Shown here: piece by piece, positions 33,278 to 45,807 of the stretch | Position numbering within the stretch: the stretch's first letter is position 1 | Layout of the letters: the number at the start of each line of letters is the position of its first letter | DNA from: Cytospora piceicola | Taxonomy: Eukaryota; Ascomycota; Sordariomycetes; Diaporthales; Cytosporaceae | Direction: 5' to 3' | DNA length: 64,000 bases | NCBI GenBank assembly: GCA_023375675.1 | Contig: JALQBC010000004.1 | Location: 558,001-622,000, forward strand | Notes under the pieces: model-generated | Databases searched by the model: none | What the model saw: the letters and a program-made list of their open reading frames with translations, nothing else | What the model was told of the DNA's origin: nothing | Position numbers and translations under genes: made by a program

Positions 33278-35110
33278 CTCGACAGCGGGCGGCGGGCGGT
33301 GTCGACGTCAGTGTCCTCCGTTAGGCCGTGATTGATTAGGACTCGGAGAAGCTGCAGCTTGAGGCTCGAGGCCAGGTTTCAGGGTGTATCGAGACTGACT
33401 CGATCCCTTCGAATGGGGAGATGTTCTGGGAAGGGCTTTTTCAAACGATTCGCTGGATTCAAAGCTGCTGGGAGCACGAGTTGGATGCGCAGCGCCAAAG
33501 CGTACGTAATTCTATGTGTGGAGTGTTGTTTTTGGGTGAGCAAGGTAAAGCTTCGTCGCTCCGATGCGAGGTGTTCCTAGATGTCCGTGCTTTCTGTATA
33601 CCCTGCAGGATTGGGTGGGAAGCTCCCACTGCCGGGTGGGGCCTGGCATGCCTGCCTAAGATGGTTTCCACAGCACCTGTGGTAGGGGACAGCAGCTGCC
33701 CCGGGGGCTCAGGCTACAGCAATGGCAGTAAGTGATTCCTGCTGACAAAACGCCACAACGACCAGTCGATGTGCCTAGTATACAACCTCACTGGGCCTCG
33801 GATGACCAGAGTATTTAAAGCCACACCCCTCTGCCAATGGATCCGTACCCCAGGTGTTTTGCAGGTATGTATGTACTGCTGATCCAACCTTAGACTTTGG
33901 TTAAGTTTCAAACACCAAACACCAAACCTCCAAAATTGGAATGAGATGAACTAAACCTCGGGGATTCCCGGTTTATCTGGCCTGAAGGACTAGGACAAGC
34001 AAGGCCATTTATTTGGTTTTATGACTTGAGAACTTGTCCACGTCAATACTGAGTATTGAAAACACCGTATATATAAGTCAGATCGGAATTGATTCACAGC
34101 CTTTCCTAATTTGTAACCCCATGGTGTTGCGAAAAGATACATTACTTATCTCAGGGAAGACACCTCAGACAGGTCAAGTATATCTTGATACCAGTTATTA
34201 TTATCAATGATGATGGCGATGGTGGTGTTGTTGTTGTAGTAGGAATTATTGTTTTTGTTTAAGGCAATTCTCCCGATAACATGAAACCCCGCCATCACTG
34301 AACTCGGAAGGCAACACAAGTGTATTTCTAATCCCTATTTAGGCATCTAGGCATCTTGCTTTAGTCCCTGGTTATATAGGTGTGGGATTCCGACTACATC
34401 ATAGACTTTCGAGACTGACAACCACAAACCAGGGCAAGGTGTATGATATGTTCCAAGGTTGGCTTGAGGAACAAAAATGGAAACGAATAGAGGCAAAAGA
34501 CACCTGAAGCCTGGAGGAGTGGTAGGCTCACATGCAAAGCCCCCCCCCCCCCTCTGCTTATCTGATAAAGAGAAAGAGAGAGAGGGTCCGCAGCTGAACT
34601 ATGTACAGCTATGGCCTGGGCGAACTGCATAGACAGGCCAGTGGCACAAAACACCAACTGCAAAAGCATCAATCATCTGTCTCTTTTGGTAGGTCGATCA
34701 ACTGTGAAGCAAAAAGTTACCACTCAATGCCATCTCTTCCAACAAGACCAAAAAGAAGAAAACAGAAAGAAACCCGTCTCCGTTTCCAGGTCTCGAGTTT
34801 GCCCACTCAACCCCGACTAAACAGCTTCGACCGACCATCTTCTGTCTTCTGACCTCAACACCGGTGACCGCCACGCTACCACCCACCTCGCCCATACCAG
34901 TCCGCACCCAGGGTAGACCTAGCACCTGAACCTGGAGACTTCAGCTGGAACCCTTCTCCAATTTCAAGGTTTCACGACGCCACTGTCAAGTCTCTGAGGG
35001 TTTCTAAGCACTGAAACCCCTTGGCCTGAGTCGGAAACACTAGGGCTAGGCCTTAGCCAGATATTAAAGCCGGCATCCCCCTTCATGTGTGACCGTCGGG
35101 AGCTATCAAC
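33278..35110. promoter_or_regulatory. Divergent intergenic region VAC8 / SNF4
   Basis: 1.8 kb with no supported gene, holding the promoters and leaders of VAC8 (-) and SNF4 (+). It includes TNN-type simple sequence (34195-34262) and a poly-C/purine stretch, listed separately. The 300 bp before SNF4 is pyrimidine-rich. Confidence 0.5.
34540..34586. repeat. Poly-C tract followed by GA-rich tract
   Basis: Thirteen consecutive C, then TCTGCTTATCTGATAAAG and AGAAAGAGAGAGAG-type sequence. A simple-sequence pair in the SNF4 upstream region. Confidence 0.8.
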
Positions 35111-36708
35111 ATGACCGACCCCGCGAATCTCAGCGAGCATGGGCCAAACCCGCCTGCCGCTATCGCAAGACATCCGGGTCACGAGCTGCCTTTTGTACAG
35201 CCTTCGACGTACCTGCACCTGCGCGCTCCCAACAGGACTGCCAGCAGTCATAGTCACACAATACCGCAGCCAGCAGAGAAGCCCCCCATGACGCCGCTTG
35301 ACAGAGACCAGATGCAGGGCCTGGTAAGCCTTTTGACTTCGGACCGAGACATTCATCCCACGCTCCTCCTACCTTGGCACTATCCCGACCAGCTGAAAGG
35401 GCCCGTCATGCTCTCTATCACCCGTTACTAGTACCACGTCGGCGACGCAGTGGCTGGCCTGCCCGGTCTGCCCACCGTGGCCTATTGTCGCTGCGCGCTG
35501 CCTGCACCAAAGGTGCGGGGTATGGACTGCGAGCATGGCGGGCTTTATGGGCCGGGAAGCATTGGAATAGATGCGCTGCACTAGAGTGTTTATATTGTCT
35601 AGTTGCTAGGCATTGCGAATAGAAGACTGGCTGACTGTCGTTGCAGAGGGCTATCCGCGAGTTTCTCAAGGTCCGAACCAGCTACGACGTCCTGCCTCTA
35701 TCGTTCCGACTCATCATCCTCGACAATGACCTCCTTATCCGGAAGAGCGTGAATATCCTCATGCAAAACAGTACGCTTTACACGGGCGCGCAAAGTTATA
35801 CGATGCTTGGAAACTGACGATTGCATGTAGACATTGTGTCGGCCCCGCTATGGGATTCGAAGACATCGACGTTTGCAGGCCTCCTCACCAGTACTGACTA
35901 TATCAACGTCATTCAGTACTATCTCCAATTCCCCGAAAGGTTCGAGGAGGTCGACCAGCTACGCCTGAGCAGCTTAAGAGGTGTGTACACAGCGTGTGGA
36001 ACGCGATTTGAATGTTGGCAATCGCACCGTACTGACTGGATTATTCTGCCACTAGAGGTCGAGAAGGCTATTGGCGTCGCACCTCTAGAGACTGTATCAG
36101 TTCATCCAGGCCGGCCCCTCTACGAAGCATGCCGACATATGCTGCAGACGCGGGCGCGCAGAATTCCCCTTATCGACGCCGACGACGAAACCGGCAGGGA
36201 AACGGTAGTCAGCGTCATAACGCAATATCGAATATTGAAGTTCATCGCTGTGAACAACGAGAAGAATACTGTGCTTCTGAGGAAAAGTCTGCGCGAAATC
36301 AAGCTCGGCACCTACACGGACCTGGCGACGGCGGATATGAACAGTTCGATCCTCGATGTGATCCAAATGATGGTCAGGCTCAACATTTCGGCCGTGCCGA
36401 TCGTAGACCGACAAAACCACGTCGTCAACGTCTTCGAAGCCGTCGATGTCATCCCATGTATTAAAGGCGGTGCATATGATGAGCTATCCGGCAGCGTTGG
36501 GGATGCGTTGTGCAGGAGGTCTGATGAATTCCAGGGCATCTACACCTGCACAGAGGAAGACCGCCTGGATTCGATTTTCGACACGGTCCGCAAGTCTAGG
36601 GTACACCGGTTGATTGTGGTAGACGACGAGAGCAGGCTTAGGGGCATCATCTCCCTCTCGGACATCCTGAAATACGTCCTGATCGATGGAGAAGAAGAGC
36701 ACATGTAA
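35111..36708 (+). CDS. SNF4: AMPK/SNF1 complex gamma subunit (CBS-domain protein Snf4)
   Basis: The nucleotide-sensing regulatory subunit of the SNF1 kinase, controlling use of alternative carbon sources. Four exons, 35111-35323, 35647-35770, 35831-35980 and 36056-36708, with introns of 323, 60 and 75 bp, give 379 aa. The N-terminal ~70 residues are a Pro/His-rich extension. Four CBS motifs follow: first around RTSYDVLPLSFRLIILDND...APLWDSKTSTFAGLLTSTDYI, then ETVSVHPGRPLYEACRHM...RRIPLIDADDE, then MNSSILDVIQMMVRLNISAVPIVD, and finally DRLDSIFDTVRKSRVHRLIVVDDESRLRGIISLSDIL. The third intron is a multiple of three without a stop, so an unspliced reading would add 25 residues between SLR and VEK. 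Splicing is favoured because it restores the family sequence SLREVEKAIGV. Confidence 0.94.
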
Positions 36709-37728
36709 CAAGCTACATGATCTGACAGGCATCACTCCACGGCCTAATGGTTGCCAATTCCCCAGGCTCAAGGGGCTTATCTGCGTTTCGAGGCATTTGC
36801 AGGGCGTTCGGGAATGGTCACGCACAGAAGGAAGGAATACCAAGACGCTGGTTGCATAGGTACAGTTCTATTTTGGTCCTCCTGGCTGTTATGCACCTCT
36901 TGTCGGGTTTCCAGGAAGGGCTGCCTCTAGTTTGAGATGGCCCAAGGGATCAAGGCAGACTTTCGTGTGTCTTAGACATCAACAGAAGAGCAACGGTGTC
37001 CGTCGGTTGAGAAGCCGAGGATAATCTCAGGTGGCTGGCTACCTCTTCACAACTAATCTACATGCATTTTATATACAATCGCCCGCGCGAACAGTTAACC
37101 GGTCATGTGTCACAGCATGCTGAAGGACCATTGAACTGGTCATGACGATCTTGACAGGAATACGACACCACGTCAAATGCACGCAATGCAGCTCCCGGGT
37201 GTCACAGGTCCATCGTCCGTCCGTATTTGTGTTGTACCAGTTGAGCATGGAAAACGGGATTCTCCACGGTGGGATTGGTCTCATTTCCGTTACTGGGAGA
37301 TGTTTGGTTACCATCAGCTAAGGCAGGTATAATGGTAGAAAAGGGCAGGTTCTATCCGACACAGTTGTGCTCTGCTGGAATATGTACGGATGGGAAAGCA
37401 CGACGGTTCGGTTTCTTCAGCACGCCTATGATCGCAGAAAAAGGAACGTAAACACACCGTCTCATTTTTGACTCAAGGAAACCCCTCTAAGACCTCTAGA
37501 TACCTTTTGTCTTTTCTCCCAATCGTATCCACATTTTTTCAGCTTTCTTGGTTTGCTTAATGTCAGTATTGCGGTATCAACCTCCTGTACTCACCCGTCG
37601 GCAGAACTGGCTACTCGCACCTCTCCAACTTCATTATTGGACATCATTGAATCTAATAGTTCCGATGTGGGCGACGGCCGGCGGCTTGAACCATATATCC
37701 CAGTGTATACTACACTTTTGAAAGACTG
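36709..37728. other. Intergenic region SNF4 / RhoGAP gene
   Basis: About 1 kb in a tandem (+/+) arrangement: SNF4 3' UTR, then the RhoGAP promoter. No gene recognised. TC-rich sequence occurs around 37500-37560. Confidence 0.55.
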
Positions 37729-40700
37729 ATGCGCAGTGCTGATTCTGGTGCTTGTTGGTGTGTTCATCCGTTCTCTCCTGCGAAGATGGGGGCTCCGAGA
37801 GATCTGCCTACGCCAGACCTGCAGCCCAGGCCCTCGGTTTCGTCCAGCCGTGGGCGTATGCTACTTCGCGTCAACAAATCGTCCAGCGGTGCCCAGAGCA
37901 GCGCGACTTGGACTTCCACGAGCGGCGACTTAGTGTCCGACACTGACGAGATCGATGGCCGAGGAGCATTTGTTGAAGAGTACAACAGACTTGCGAGGAA
38001 GGTATGTCCGCTCGCTCCTCTGAGCACAAGCATATTTCGAGTACTGAACTGGGACAGTATGGCGTCCGTCCATTGGTACCCGATTATACCGAGAGCCCTG
38101 AAGTAAGTCTTTCCCCAAAGGGATCCGTTTCATAATTATTGCGAAAGGAGCGATTCCCTGATATTGAGAACAGGCCGAAGGGGCCCTCCCAAGACGCAAA
38201 TGGTGGTCACGCACCTTCAGGAGAACATCGAGTCAGTCCACAGAGAATAGCGTCAAGCGCAAACGCAGTGTCAGTCATATGACGGCTCATATGATGAACA
38301 TCAAGAGGGACAGCCTCAAGGATCAAGATCTTCAGGGCCTTATTCGTTTGTGTGGGAAGAGCTTCTTGTACCTTCCGCCGGAGTACGCTCCTGGATCTTT
38401 GATCTTGCCCACTTGCTTCCGTGCCACTGCACAATACCTAGTTCAACATGGTCAGCGATATGGTATCTTTCCATTTCCCAAGCCTCCTCGACTGACATTC
38501 ACGCAGCTCCGGAAACAAGAGGTGTATTCCGAATTCCCGGTTCCGTGCGAGTTGTCAACGAGCTCTACGAATTCTATTGCGCGGAGCAGCCGGGAGAAGA
38601 TGTAGCGAACACGGTCCGAAGCCCAAACCTCCCTTCTCACATTAACGTCGCCGTTCATGATGTCGCCTCAACCTTCAAAAAATTCCTGGCTGGTCTTCCG
38701 GGAGGCATACTTGGATCACTGTCACTATTCGACGCACTGGTTGCAATCAACAGCCAGCTATACACTGATGTGGAGTTTAGCAGGACCAAAGAAACCAAAA
38801 TACGGGCGCGCCTCATCGCCCTAGCAGTGGGAACTTTAAGGTCGCAATTTCGGAGGGAACTAATATGCGCTGTCTTTGGTCTTCTCTGCCTACTTGGCCG
38901 AGCTGCTGAGACTGCCCCGAGGGAAGACGAGTATGGCAGGCCGCTGCCCACTTCTGACCTGATGGGCTATAACGCTCTTGGTATTGTGTTTGGCCCCCTT
39001 CTCGTCGGTGACATACTAGGTTCCCATGCTGTCAAGCTTGCGGATCCCAGCGCCGGGATATTTCTTGTCCCGGCTTCTCCTCAGCCCAAGTCAAAGAAGG
39101 AGAAGAAGGCCAAGGATTCAACGGATGAGCCTCAGCCAGCGTTTCTTGATGTCGACAAGATCCACATAGCCAATGATATTACCGAAATGCTCATCACGAA
39201 TTGGAGGGATGTCGTCAGGCAGATGAGAAGTCTGAACGGGGGACTGAGTATCACCAGGCACCACGGCCGGGCTTCAACTTCTAAGGATGAGTCAAGACAG
39301 GCCGGAAGCCTCTTCAGGCCTTCAGAGGACTGCTCCATCCTTGATAAATCTTTCGGTAGGCGACCGTCTGATGATCATTCACCCATTCCTACAACTGCTC
39401 CAAGCAGTAAGTGAAAGGGGATTCCGGTCCAGTTCTTGCACAAGACTAACATATACATTAGGGGCTGTGTCCTTCAAGCAAGTAGATAGCACCAATGATG
39501 CTCTTTCCGTGAAGAAGACGCGGCCGAACTCTATTCGATCCGCTTCCCATACACGCTGTAGCTCGAATTTGGGCGTCCTCTCACCTCCAAGAGAGGAATC
39601 TGGAGACGAGAGTCGGAGTATTCCTAATATCAAGTCACCCACGCCCCTGAAGAGTTCCCTGAGATCCATAAGTAAGAGGATACAACAACTTCAGACCGGA
39701 AAAGGCCCAGGAGGAGATAGGAAAGATCTCGCCTTTTCCCAGAGCAGCGATCCAACTCCCGCTGTTGAGTCGCCGTCGAAGCCGATTAGTACGCATGCTT
39801 CGAAAAGGACAGATAGGGGTCTGACACCGGTAAAACAGGCCATGGACAAGCTGGCAGACACACACAAGGCCGTGCATGCAACGGACTATGGCCTACTATG
39901 CGACACCTCCACGACATTGTCGGCTGATAGGCAAAGCTCAAAGGACCCTAGCGTGCCATCTCGGGTATATGGGTCTCCCGAGAGAAAGCTGAGACACAAG
40001 TTTTCGTGTAAACCTGACCAGAAGACTTTCAGTGCAGCCATTCCTGGTGCAAAGGTTTTGAGTGGGCAGTCTACAATGCGACATCAACCCAGAAGCTCTC
40101 TGGTAGACTCAGAACCTGGGCTGGTCAAAGGAACAGCGTCGAGGCACTCGACTGGCTCGGATACTGAAGACGAAATGGACTACGTAAGAACACCTTGTCA
40201 CAGCAACAGTGTAGTTGCTGGTGGCCAGATGGACGGGGCCGTGGATCTCATTGCATCCGAGTCTTCGTGCCGTGGATCGATTCGTGACCCCAGAGACGAG
40301 TTCGAGAGGCAAGCAATCATTGATAATCGACCGTCCTCCCTCCCAGTCCAGGACAGTGGGTTCAAACTACAAGGAGCCCAGTCTACGAAGCGCCACGATA
40401 TATGCGCGCAGCCCAAGAAGCAATCGCGGAATGTACCACATAAGCAATCCCCTAAATCGAAGATTGGTGACCGCGGTGATGTCAAGCTGGGTGCTAGCAA
40501 GGTTAGGGGTTTGGCGGCGATATTTGACAGTGCCGCCAGGACCTCACCCTTTGTGCCCACCCCCGGTGGTGCTGTGCAACAAAAGCGGCGAGAGACTACT
40601 AGGATAGTCTCTCCCTACACTAGCAACCTATCGCCTCGAGCCTCGCTTCAGTCTGTAAATTCCGTATCAACGCCGGTTTCCTTTATGAGCCATGCGAGGA

Positions 40701-41770
40701 ATAGCGTCTCCGCATCCAGCGTCACAGACCACAGCGGAAGGAAGTCCATGATCCCACGACTACAAGACTTTGGTACGACGGGCGTTTCTGGAAAGACCGA
40801 GAGCAAATCCAGCTTTGATCGTGCCCGATGCGAGGGACCACATCTTCCAATACAGACGGGGAGTTCAACCAGCACACCATATAGGCTTCCCACTCCCTCA
40901 CGTTTGCCAGTGAGGAAAAATGTCTCCGCCACCGGTTCACCATCCTTGACACAGGTTGATACACCATTGGATGGCTTCTCGAGAGCATCAATGTCTCCTC
41001 CCAAACTCACGGCCCAGCACGAACTTCGGCCTGTCGGTTGCTACTCCAGCCCAATCCTCCCGATGACAAGCAGTCATGAACACAAGGGGCTGCCGCACCT
41101 CTCTGAACACAGCACCACATCAGGATATAGTGAGCCTCTGATTCACAGTAGAGGTTCAAGTTCATTCAGCCCAAGTTCCAGTCGAGGCCGGGGTGCATCT
41201 TCACTCCGCGACCAGATACGTAGCCTCAGACAAGAGCTGTCATCTAAGAATGAGGAGTGTGCACAACTCCGTCTTGAGTTTCAGGAGTCGAGAAAAGCAC
41301 TCCAGGTGAGCGAGATCATTCTCCAGGAAGATCTGGAACGTTCCAGAGCGGACTGCGCCAGGTGGAAGCGTCGGGCGGAGAGGGCGGAGAGGAAGATCGA
41401 CAAGTTTGAACAATTGGCAATACGGATTAAGGATGCGCGTGGGAGTGGGGATGACCGGTACGGTCGGAGCGAACAAGGAGAGTTCTCATTCATCAGCGGG
41501 CCGGACCACATTGACATTGGTGAACGCTCTTCACAGCAGCGGCTGTCTGCCAGGATCAATCAGAGCGCTAGGAGGGCTCCTGCTGAGAGCAGCTGTGATG
41601 GTGGAAGCCTCCGGGTGGCTACCGTGGACACTATGTCGGACTGTTCGGGAAGTACTGTTGTGAGGAATGTCAATGGCGGATGCAATGGGGGCACTGCGGC
41701 GCTGTGGACTTATGTTGATGAGCTTGTAGACTTGGCTTCCCCCGGTCTAGAGGATGACACAAGGCTGTAA
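37729..41770 (+). CDS. RhoGAP-domain protein with C-terminal coiled coil
   Basis: A predicted GTPase-activating protein for a Rho/Rac/Cdc42 GTPase, acting in cell polarity. Five exons in phase, 37729-38001, 38058-38102, 38174-38450, 38507-39406 and 39462-41770, give 1267 aa; ATG at 37786 is an alternative start (MGAPRDLPTP). The RhoGAP domain covers about residues 185-410. The arginine finger is in ETRGVFRIPGS (Arg207, split from the exon 3 side by an intron), and later boxes are LICAVFGLLCLLGRAAE and MGYNALGIVFGPLLVGD. Before its last helix the domain carries a Lys-rich insertion (PKSKKEKKAKDSTDEP). The long middle is Ser/Thr/Pro-rich and disordered. A coiled coil (EDLERSRADCARWKRRAERAER) lies about 140 residues from the C-terminus. 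The specific GTPase partner cannot be told from sequence. Confidence 0.9.
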
Positions 41771-42246
41771 ACTGGCGGGGACGCTTTGTCGTTTTATTCG
41801 GTGGGCACAGGAGCAGGATAGCTGGGTAAACAGGCAAATTTCATGAATGGCATAAGGGGAGGAGCATGGCAATTATAGCCTATCGAGAACGAACTACTAT
41901 CTTTTACTTAGACAGCCTAGAATCGCGACCACTTGAGAGGAATCGCCTGGTGAATAAGATGCCGTTATTGCGGAACATTCGTGGCAAACGCTTAACACAA
42001 GGTTCAGAAGATTCACTACTTTTCATGGAAGAGAGACTGTGATAGTGTTTCCCCAAATCCAGGCATTGGGAAGGAGACGAGGAAACGACCGTCTTCTGTA
42101 TCCCAGACCTGACTGCAAATGGCAAATGCGGTCCGCCCTAGCCTTCCCATATAACAATCGCTGTATATCCCCAGGCCTCCCATTATCTCACATACCACGG
42201 GATGACCCGTCCCCCCGTCTAGAAATGCCATTTCTCCTGTATCAAT
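41771..42246. other. Convergent 3' intergenic region RhoGAP / PhoD
   Basis: 476 bp between convergent stop codons. No gene recognised. Confidence 0.6.
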
Positions 42247-44342
42247 CTAATGCGAACCTGTCAAGCGCTCCCAAAATGTACCAGCGGCGGACCTACCCTC
42301 CGCCTCGGGAGAAAGAACCGTAGTGTTCCAAGCCTCAACGCCATCGACAAAGAGACGGTAGTTGAGGCTGCTCTTGTCGGTCTCGGGGACCTTCTCGATG
42401 GTAAGGGCTCCGAACTTGGAATAGCCAGCGTTGATGTACCTTGTGACGGTCAGCCAAGGGAATTTTCTTGGGACGGGCTTAATTTATATGAGAGATGACT
42501 TACTTGATCTTGACGTCTTCGTTGTCCGTCTGCTTGTAAGTAGGAATTGGCGAGTAGAACTGGCTCAGCGGGCTCGCGGAGAACTCGAAGACCGTCGAGT
42601 TCTCAGACCACCTGGACTCCTCGGGTGGCGGGAACTTGGTAGCTGCGAACTCGTGCCTGTCCCCAGACAAAACGACGACGCCGATGCCCCTGGCGGCGGT
42701 GTCCCACATGGCCTCAAGTATCTTCTTCCGCTCGACGAGGAAGCCTCCCCAGGTGTCTTGGACGTTGACCGGCCAGTTCTTGGAAAATGGCACACTCGAC
42801 GCGATGAACTTCCACTGGACGCCCCTAGGTTCAGGCTTGTCGAGGAAGGCGAGCAAGTCTGTCAGTTGCTCGGTACCAAGCATGGTCTTCTCCTCGTTCA
42901 AATAAGGGATCTTGTTGTTGGACCGGTAACTTCGCGTATCCAACATAAAAAAGCTCGCCGGCCCCTGCGTGAATTCGAACCAGGTGGCACCGCTCCTTGT
43001 GCTCAAAGACCCTGCTTTCTTGGCCAGTGGAGGGTTCGCTGATGCGTGGTAGTTGTGCCATGGGTCAACAGCAGCGACGTAGACGCCAGTATTATTCGCG
43101 TCCCAGTCGTTCTTGATCTCATGGTCGTCTATGACATGGATCCAGCTCAGGTTTTGACCGACTGTTGGCCATTCGGGCGAGGCGTAGACGGCTCTGTACT
43201 TCTGGCGGTAGTCGGCAGCGTCTGGGCCCCACCAGCGTGGCACGTCAACATAGATGAAATCACCCATGAACAGCATGAACTGGGCTCCCAGGGTAGGTAT
43301 AATTCTGGCCAGGTGGCGCATTCCGGGAATGGAGAGCGTGTGGTCCATTGGGTTGTATGGAAGACGGTTAATGATGCACGAGGTGGCCAAGAAAGTGTAC
43401 TTTCCGTCGAACTGCTCCGGGTATTGACCAATCTTGGGAGCAGAGGTGAACTCGCCGGAGTGGTTGTTCGAGCTCCTCCACTCGTAAGTGCGCTGCTTGT
43501 TGTGCATCAAAGGGACATTGACTACTGTGGTGTAGTCGGTCTCGTTACCTGTCCAGTAGACCCCGCCAGCTTTTATCCATTGGGAATTGTCGAACGGCGG
43601 TTGAGGATCCTTCATCCGGATCTCAATGTTGACGGGCATCTTCGCCTGATCAGGCTCTCGGACCAGAAGCTTCGCCTCTCTGTCAGAGATGTATCCAGGC
43701 CTGATGAATGACAAGTCGTCACCGGTGATGTAGTGCTCTGAGTACACTCGGTCGGCCACCATGCCAACAAGTGCGAGGTTGGCGAGCATTGTAACCAGCG
43801 AGGACACGAGGCGGCGCGGGTGCGGAATGCCGGTCAGGAGTGTGCGCAACACACTAGGAGGCTTCTTGCCGACAACAACGGCCTCGTCGACTTCGACCTC
43901 CTCAATTAGAACATTGCCCTCGCCATTTACATTGCCATAGTCATCGCCATCGCGAGATTCGCCGCCGTTGGCCGGAATTTGGTTCACAGTGGTCTCTTTG
44001 ATCAGGATCTCAGTTTCCTCGTGAACACCATCGTTTTGGAAGGCGTCTAGGAAGCTAGATACGAAAGTTGGGACATAGATGGCGAAGAGTGTGAAGGCAG
44101 CGGTGGCCAGTGGCTAATTCTCGTGTCAGATTCACCGGGATTTTAGTATCTCGCACATAATACTGAAGTGTTGACTTACAGGCAGTGGTCCCTAATCCGC
44201 TTCTTGTTAGCCAAGCTGATCACCGACATGGATTCCTTATATGGCGTTTGACGAGTATACTACTTACCAACCTCAGAAAGATGTAGGAGACTATTCTCAG
44301 GGCAGCAGATGAGAACTGTGCCACTCTTGTTTGGATCGCCAT
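42247..44342 (-). CDS. PhoD-like metallophosphatase, membrane-anchored
   Basis: A predicted alkaline phosphatase/phosphodiesterase of the PhoD family, facing the lumen or exterior. Exons on the minus strand are 44342-44268, 44191-44180 (only 12 nt), 44113-42504 and 42439-42247; every junction keeps phase and the total is 629 aa. Two hydrophobic segments occur near the N-terminus (about 31-50, TAAFTLFAIYVPTFVSSF, and about 135-150, MLANLALVGMVAD), separated by an acidic loop. Metal and catalytic motifs are FMGDFIYVD (Asp314), IDDHEIKND (about 357-365), LDTRSYR and VLSGDRHEF. The last exon encodes the usual end region (NYRLFVDGVEAWNTT). Alternative ends are possible because GTAGGT occurs near the stop codon. 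The 12-nt exon encodes GPLP; skipping it would also keep frame. Divergent from the p24 gene. Confidence 0.93.
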
Positions 44343-45054
44343 CGTGTCGTGACGAGGCTTTGTTTTGTCACTGCGCTTGAGACGCAGGTCACACCTATTA
44401 ATACTATCAGATGAGGCGGAAGTGAGTCCAGAGTATCCGTCGGAGATTCTAGCGTTTCCAGGAAGTTCAAGGAAGCACCTAGGCAGCAGTCAAGAAGAGA
44501 AGAGCTAGATCAAATTCACTGCATCAAAAGTAGAGAATCTGCAGCCTGGGAAAATATCTGAATGGATTGAAACACGTCGAGCCAGGGTCTACCGTAAAGT
44601 CAGCATCAGGTCAACGTGTAACTGCGTACGGGAGACTGATGTCATGTCATGCTTTCGTGCTTTCATGCTGGTCGTTACCACAGTATTGTCCTCCAGTGGC
44701 CTCCAGTGGCCTCCAGTGTGCCTAGGTACTTAAGTACCCAGGTATTTACATGTGCTGTGGCGCGAAATGCAGAGGCTCCGTTTCGGGGCTAGTGGCAGCT
44801 GCTTGGACACGGGTCGTCCCTTGGTACGCGGTACGGAGAGACGTACCCAGTCAGCCAGTATCTCGCTGCAGCACTACTGTACCCCGGTACTGTTAGCGTG
44901 TGTGTTAGTCGACTGCCGCCCTGAAAGTTGCACCGTGGCATTGTCGCGGCAAGCTGTTCGATCGCCATAGCTTGACATTGCCAACTCTTTCCTCCCCAGG
45001 ATCAATCAACCCAACCCAGCAACCCCCCCTCGACCCCAGACACAGCCGACCACG
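44343..45054. promoter_or_regulatory. Divergent promoter region PhoD / p24
   Basis: 712 bp between start codons. It contains a 10-bp tandem repeat (44691-44718) and GGTACC/CCTAGG palindromes at about 44720-44745. No gene recognised. Confidence 0.5.
44691..44718. repeat. Short tandem repeat CTCCAGTGGC x 2.8
   Basis: Two perfect 10-bp copies and one partial copy. Intergenic. Confidence 0.9.
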
Positions 45055-45807
45055 ATGAAGCTGTCAACACTTGCATACGGGCTGGTTGCCCTGTTTGCCT
45101 CTGAGGTGTCTGCCACGGCATTGACCTACAAGCTCACCGCCAACGAGAAGGCCTGCTTCTACGCCAACAACCAGGACAAGGGCCAGAAGATCGCATTCTA
45201 CTTTGCTGTATGCCTTGCTCTTGGATGAACATCTCCTCGCAACAGAACTATTCCGCTAATTGATGCGCCAGGTCCAATCTGGAGGTTCCTTCGATATCGA
45301 CTTCGAGGTCACAGGCCCCACGGGCAAGGTCGTTATAGATGGACAGAAGGAGCGACAAGGAGACTTTGTCTTCACGGGCAACGATATTGGCGACTACTCG
45401 TTCTGCTTCAACAACGAGATGAGCACCGTCACGGACAAGTTTGTAGACTTCGAGATTGCTGTTAGTACAAGCCATGCCCCATCCTTGAGATACTCTTCTA
45501 ACGGCCCGCTTCACAGGTCGAGAACGAAGCCCGGGTCAACCTCCCCTCCAAGCAGGGCAGCCACCCGGAAACAACCTCCTCGCTTGAGGAGTCTGTCTCC
45601 AAGATCTCCAGCAAATTGTCCACTATGTCACGAAACCAGAAGTACTTCCGGACCCGCGAGAACCGCAACTTCAGCACGGTCCGGAGCACAGAGAAGAGGA
45701 TTCTCAACTTCAGCTTGATCCAGATTGGCCTTATTATTTGCATGGGTGCGCTACAGGTATTCGTCGTGCGCTTCTTCTTCCAGGGCGCAAGGAAGGGATA
45801 CGTATAA
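45055..45807 (+). CDS. p24 (emp24/gp25L) family COPII cargo receptor
   Basis: A type I membrane protein cycling between ER and Golgi that helps load cargo such as GPI-anchored proteins into COPII vesicles. Three exons, 45055-45207, 45272-45460 and 45517-45807 (introns 64 and 56 bp), give 210 aa. A signal peptide covers about 1-20 (MKLSTLAYGLVALFASEVSA). The GOLD domain has the two expected Cys (KACFYAN and YSFCFNN). A coiled-coil region with SRNQKYFRTRENRNFSTV follows, then a transmembrane helix (LIQIGLIICMGALQVFVV). The short cytosolic tail, RFFFQGARKGYV, has the di-phenylalanine COPII signal and basic residues. It is most like the Erp subgroup of fungal p24 proteins. The particular Erp paralogue is not decided. 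Confidence 0.93.
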
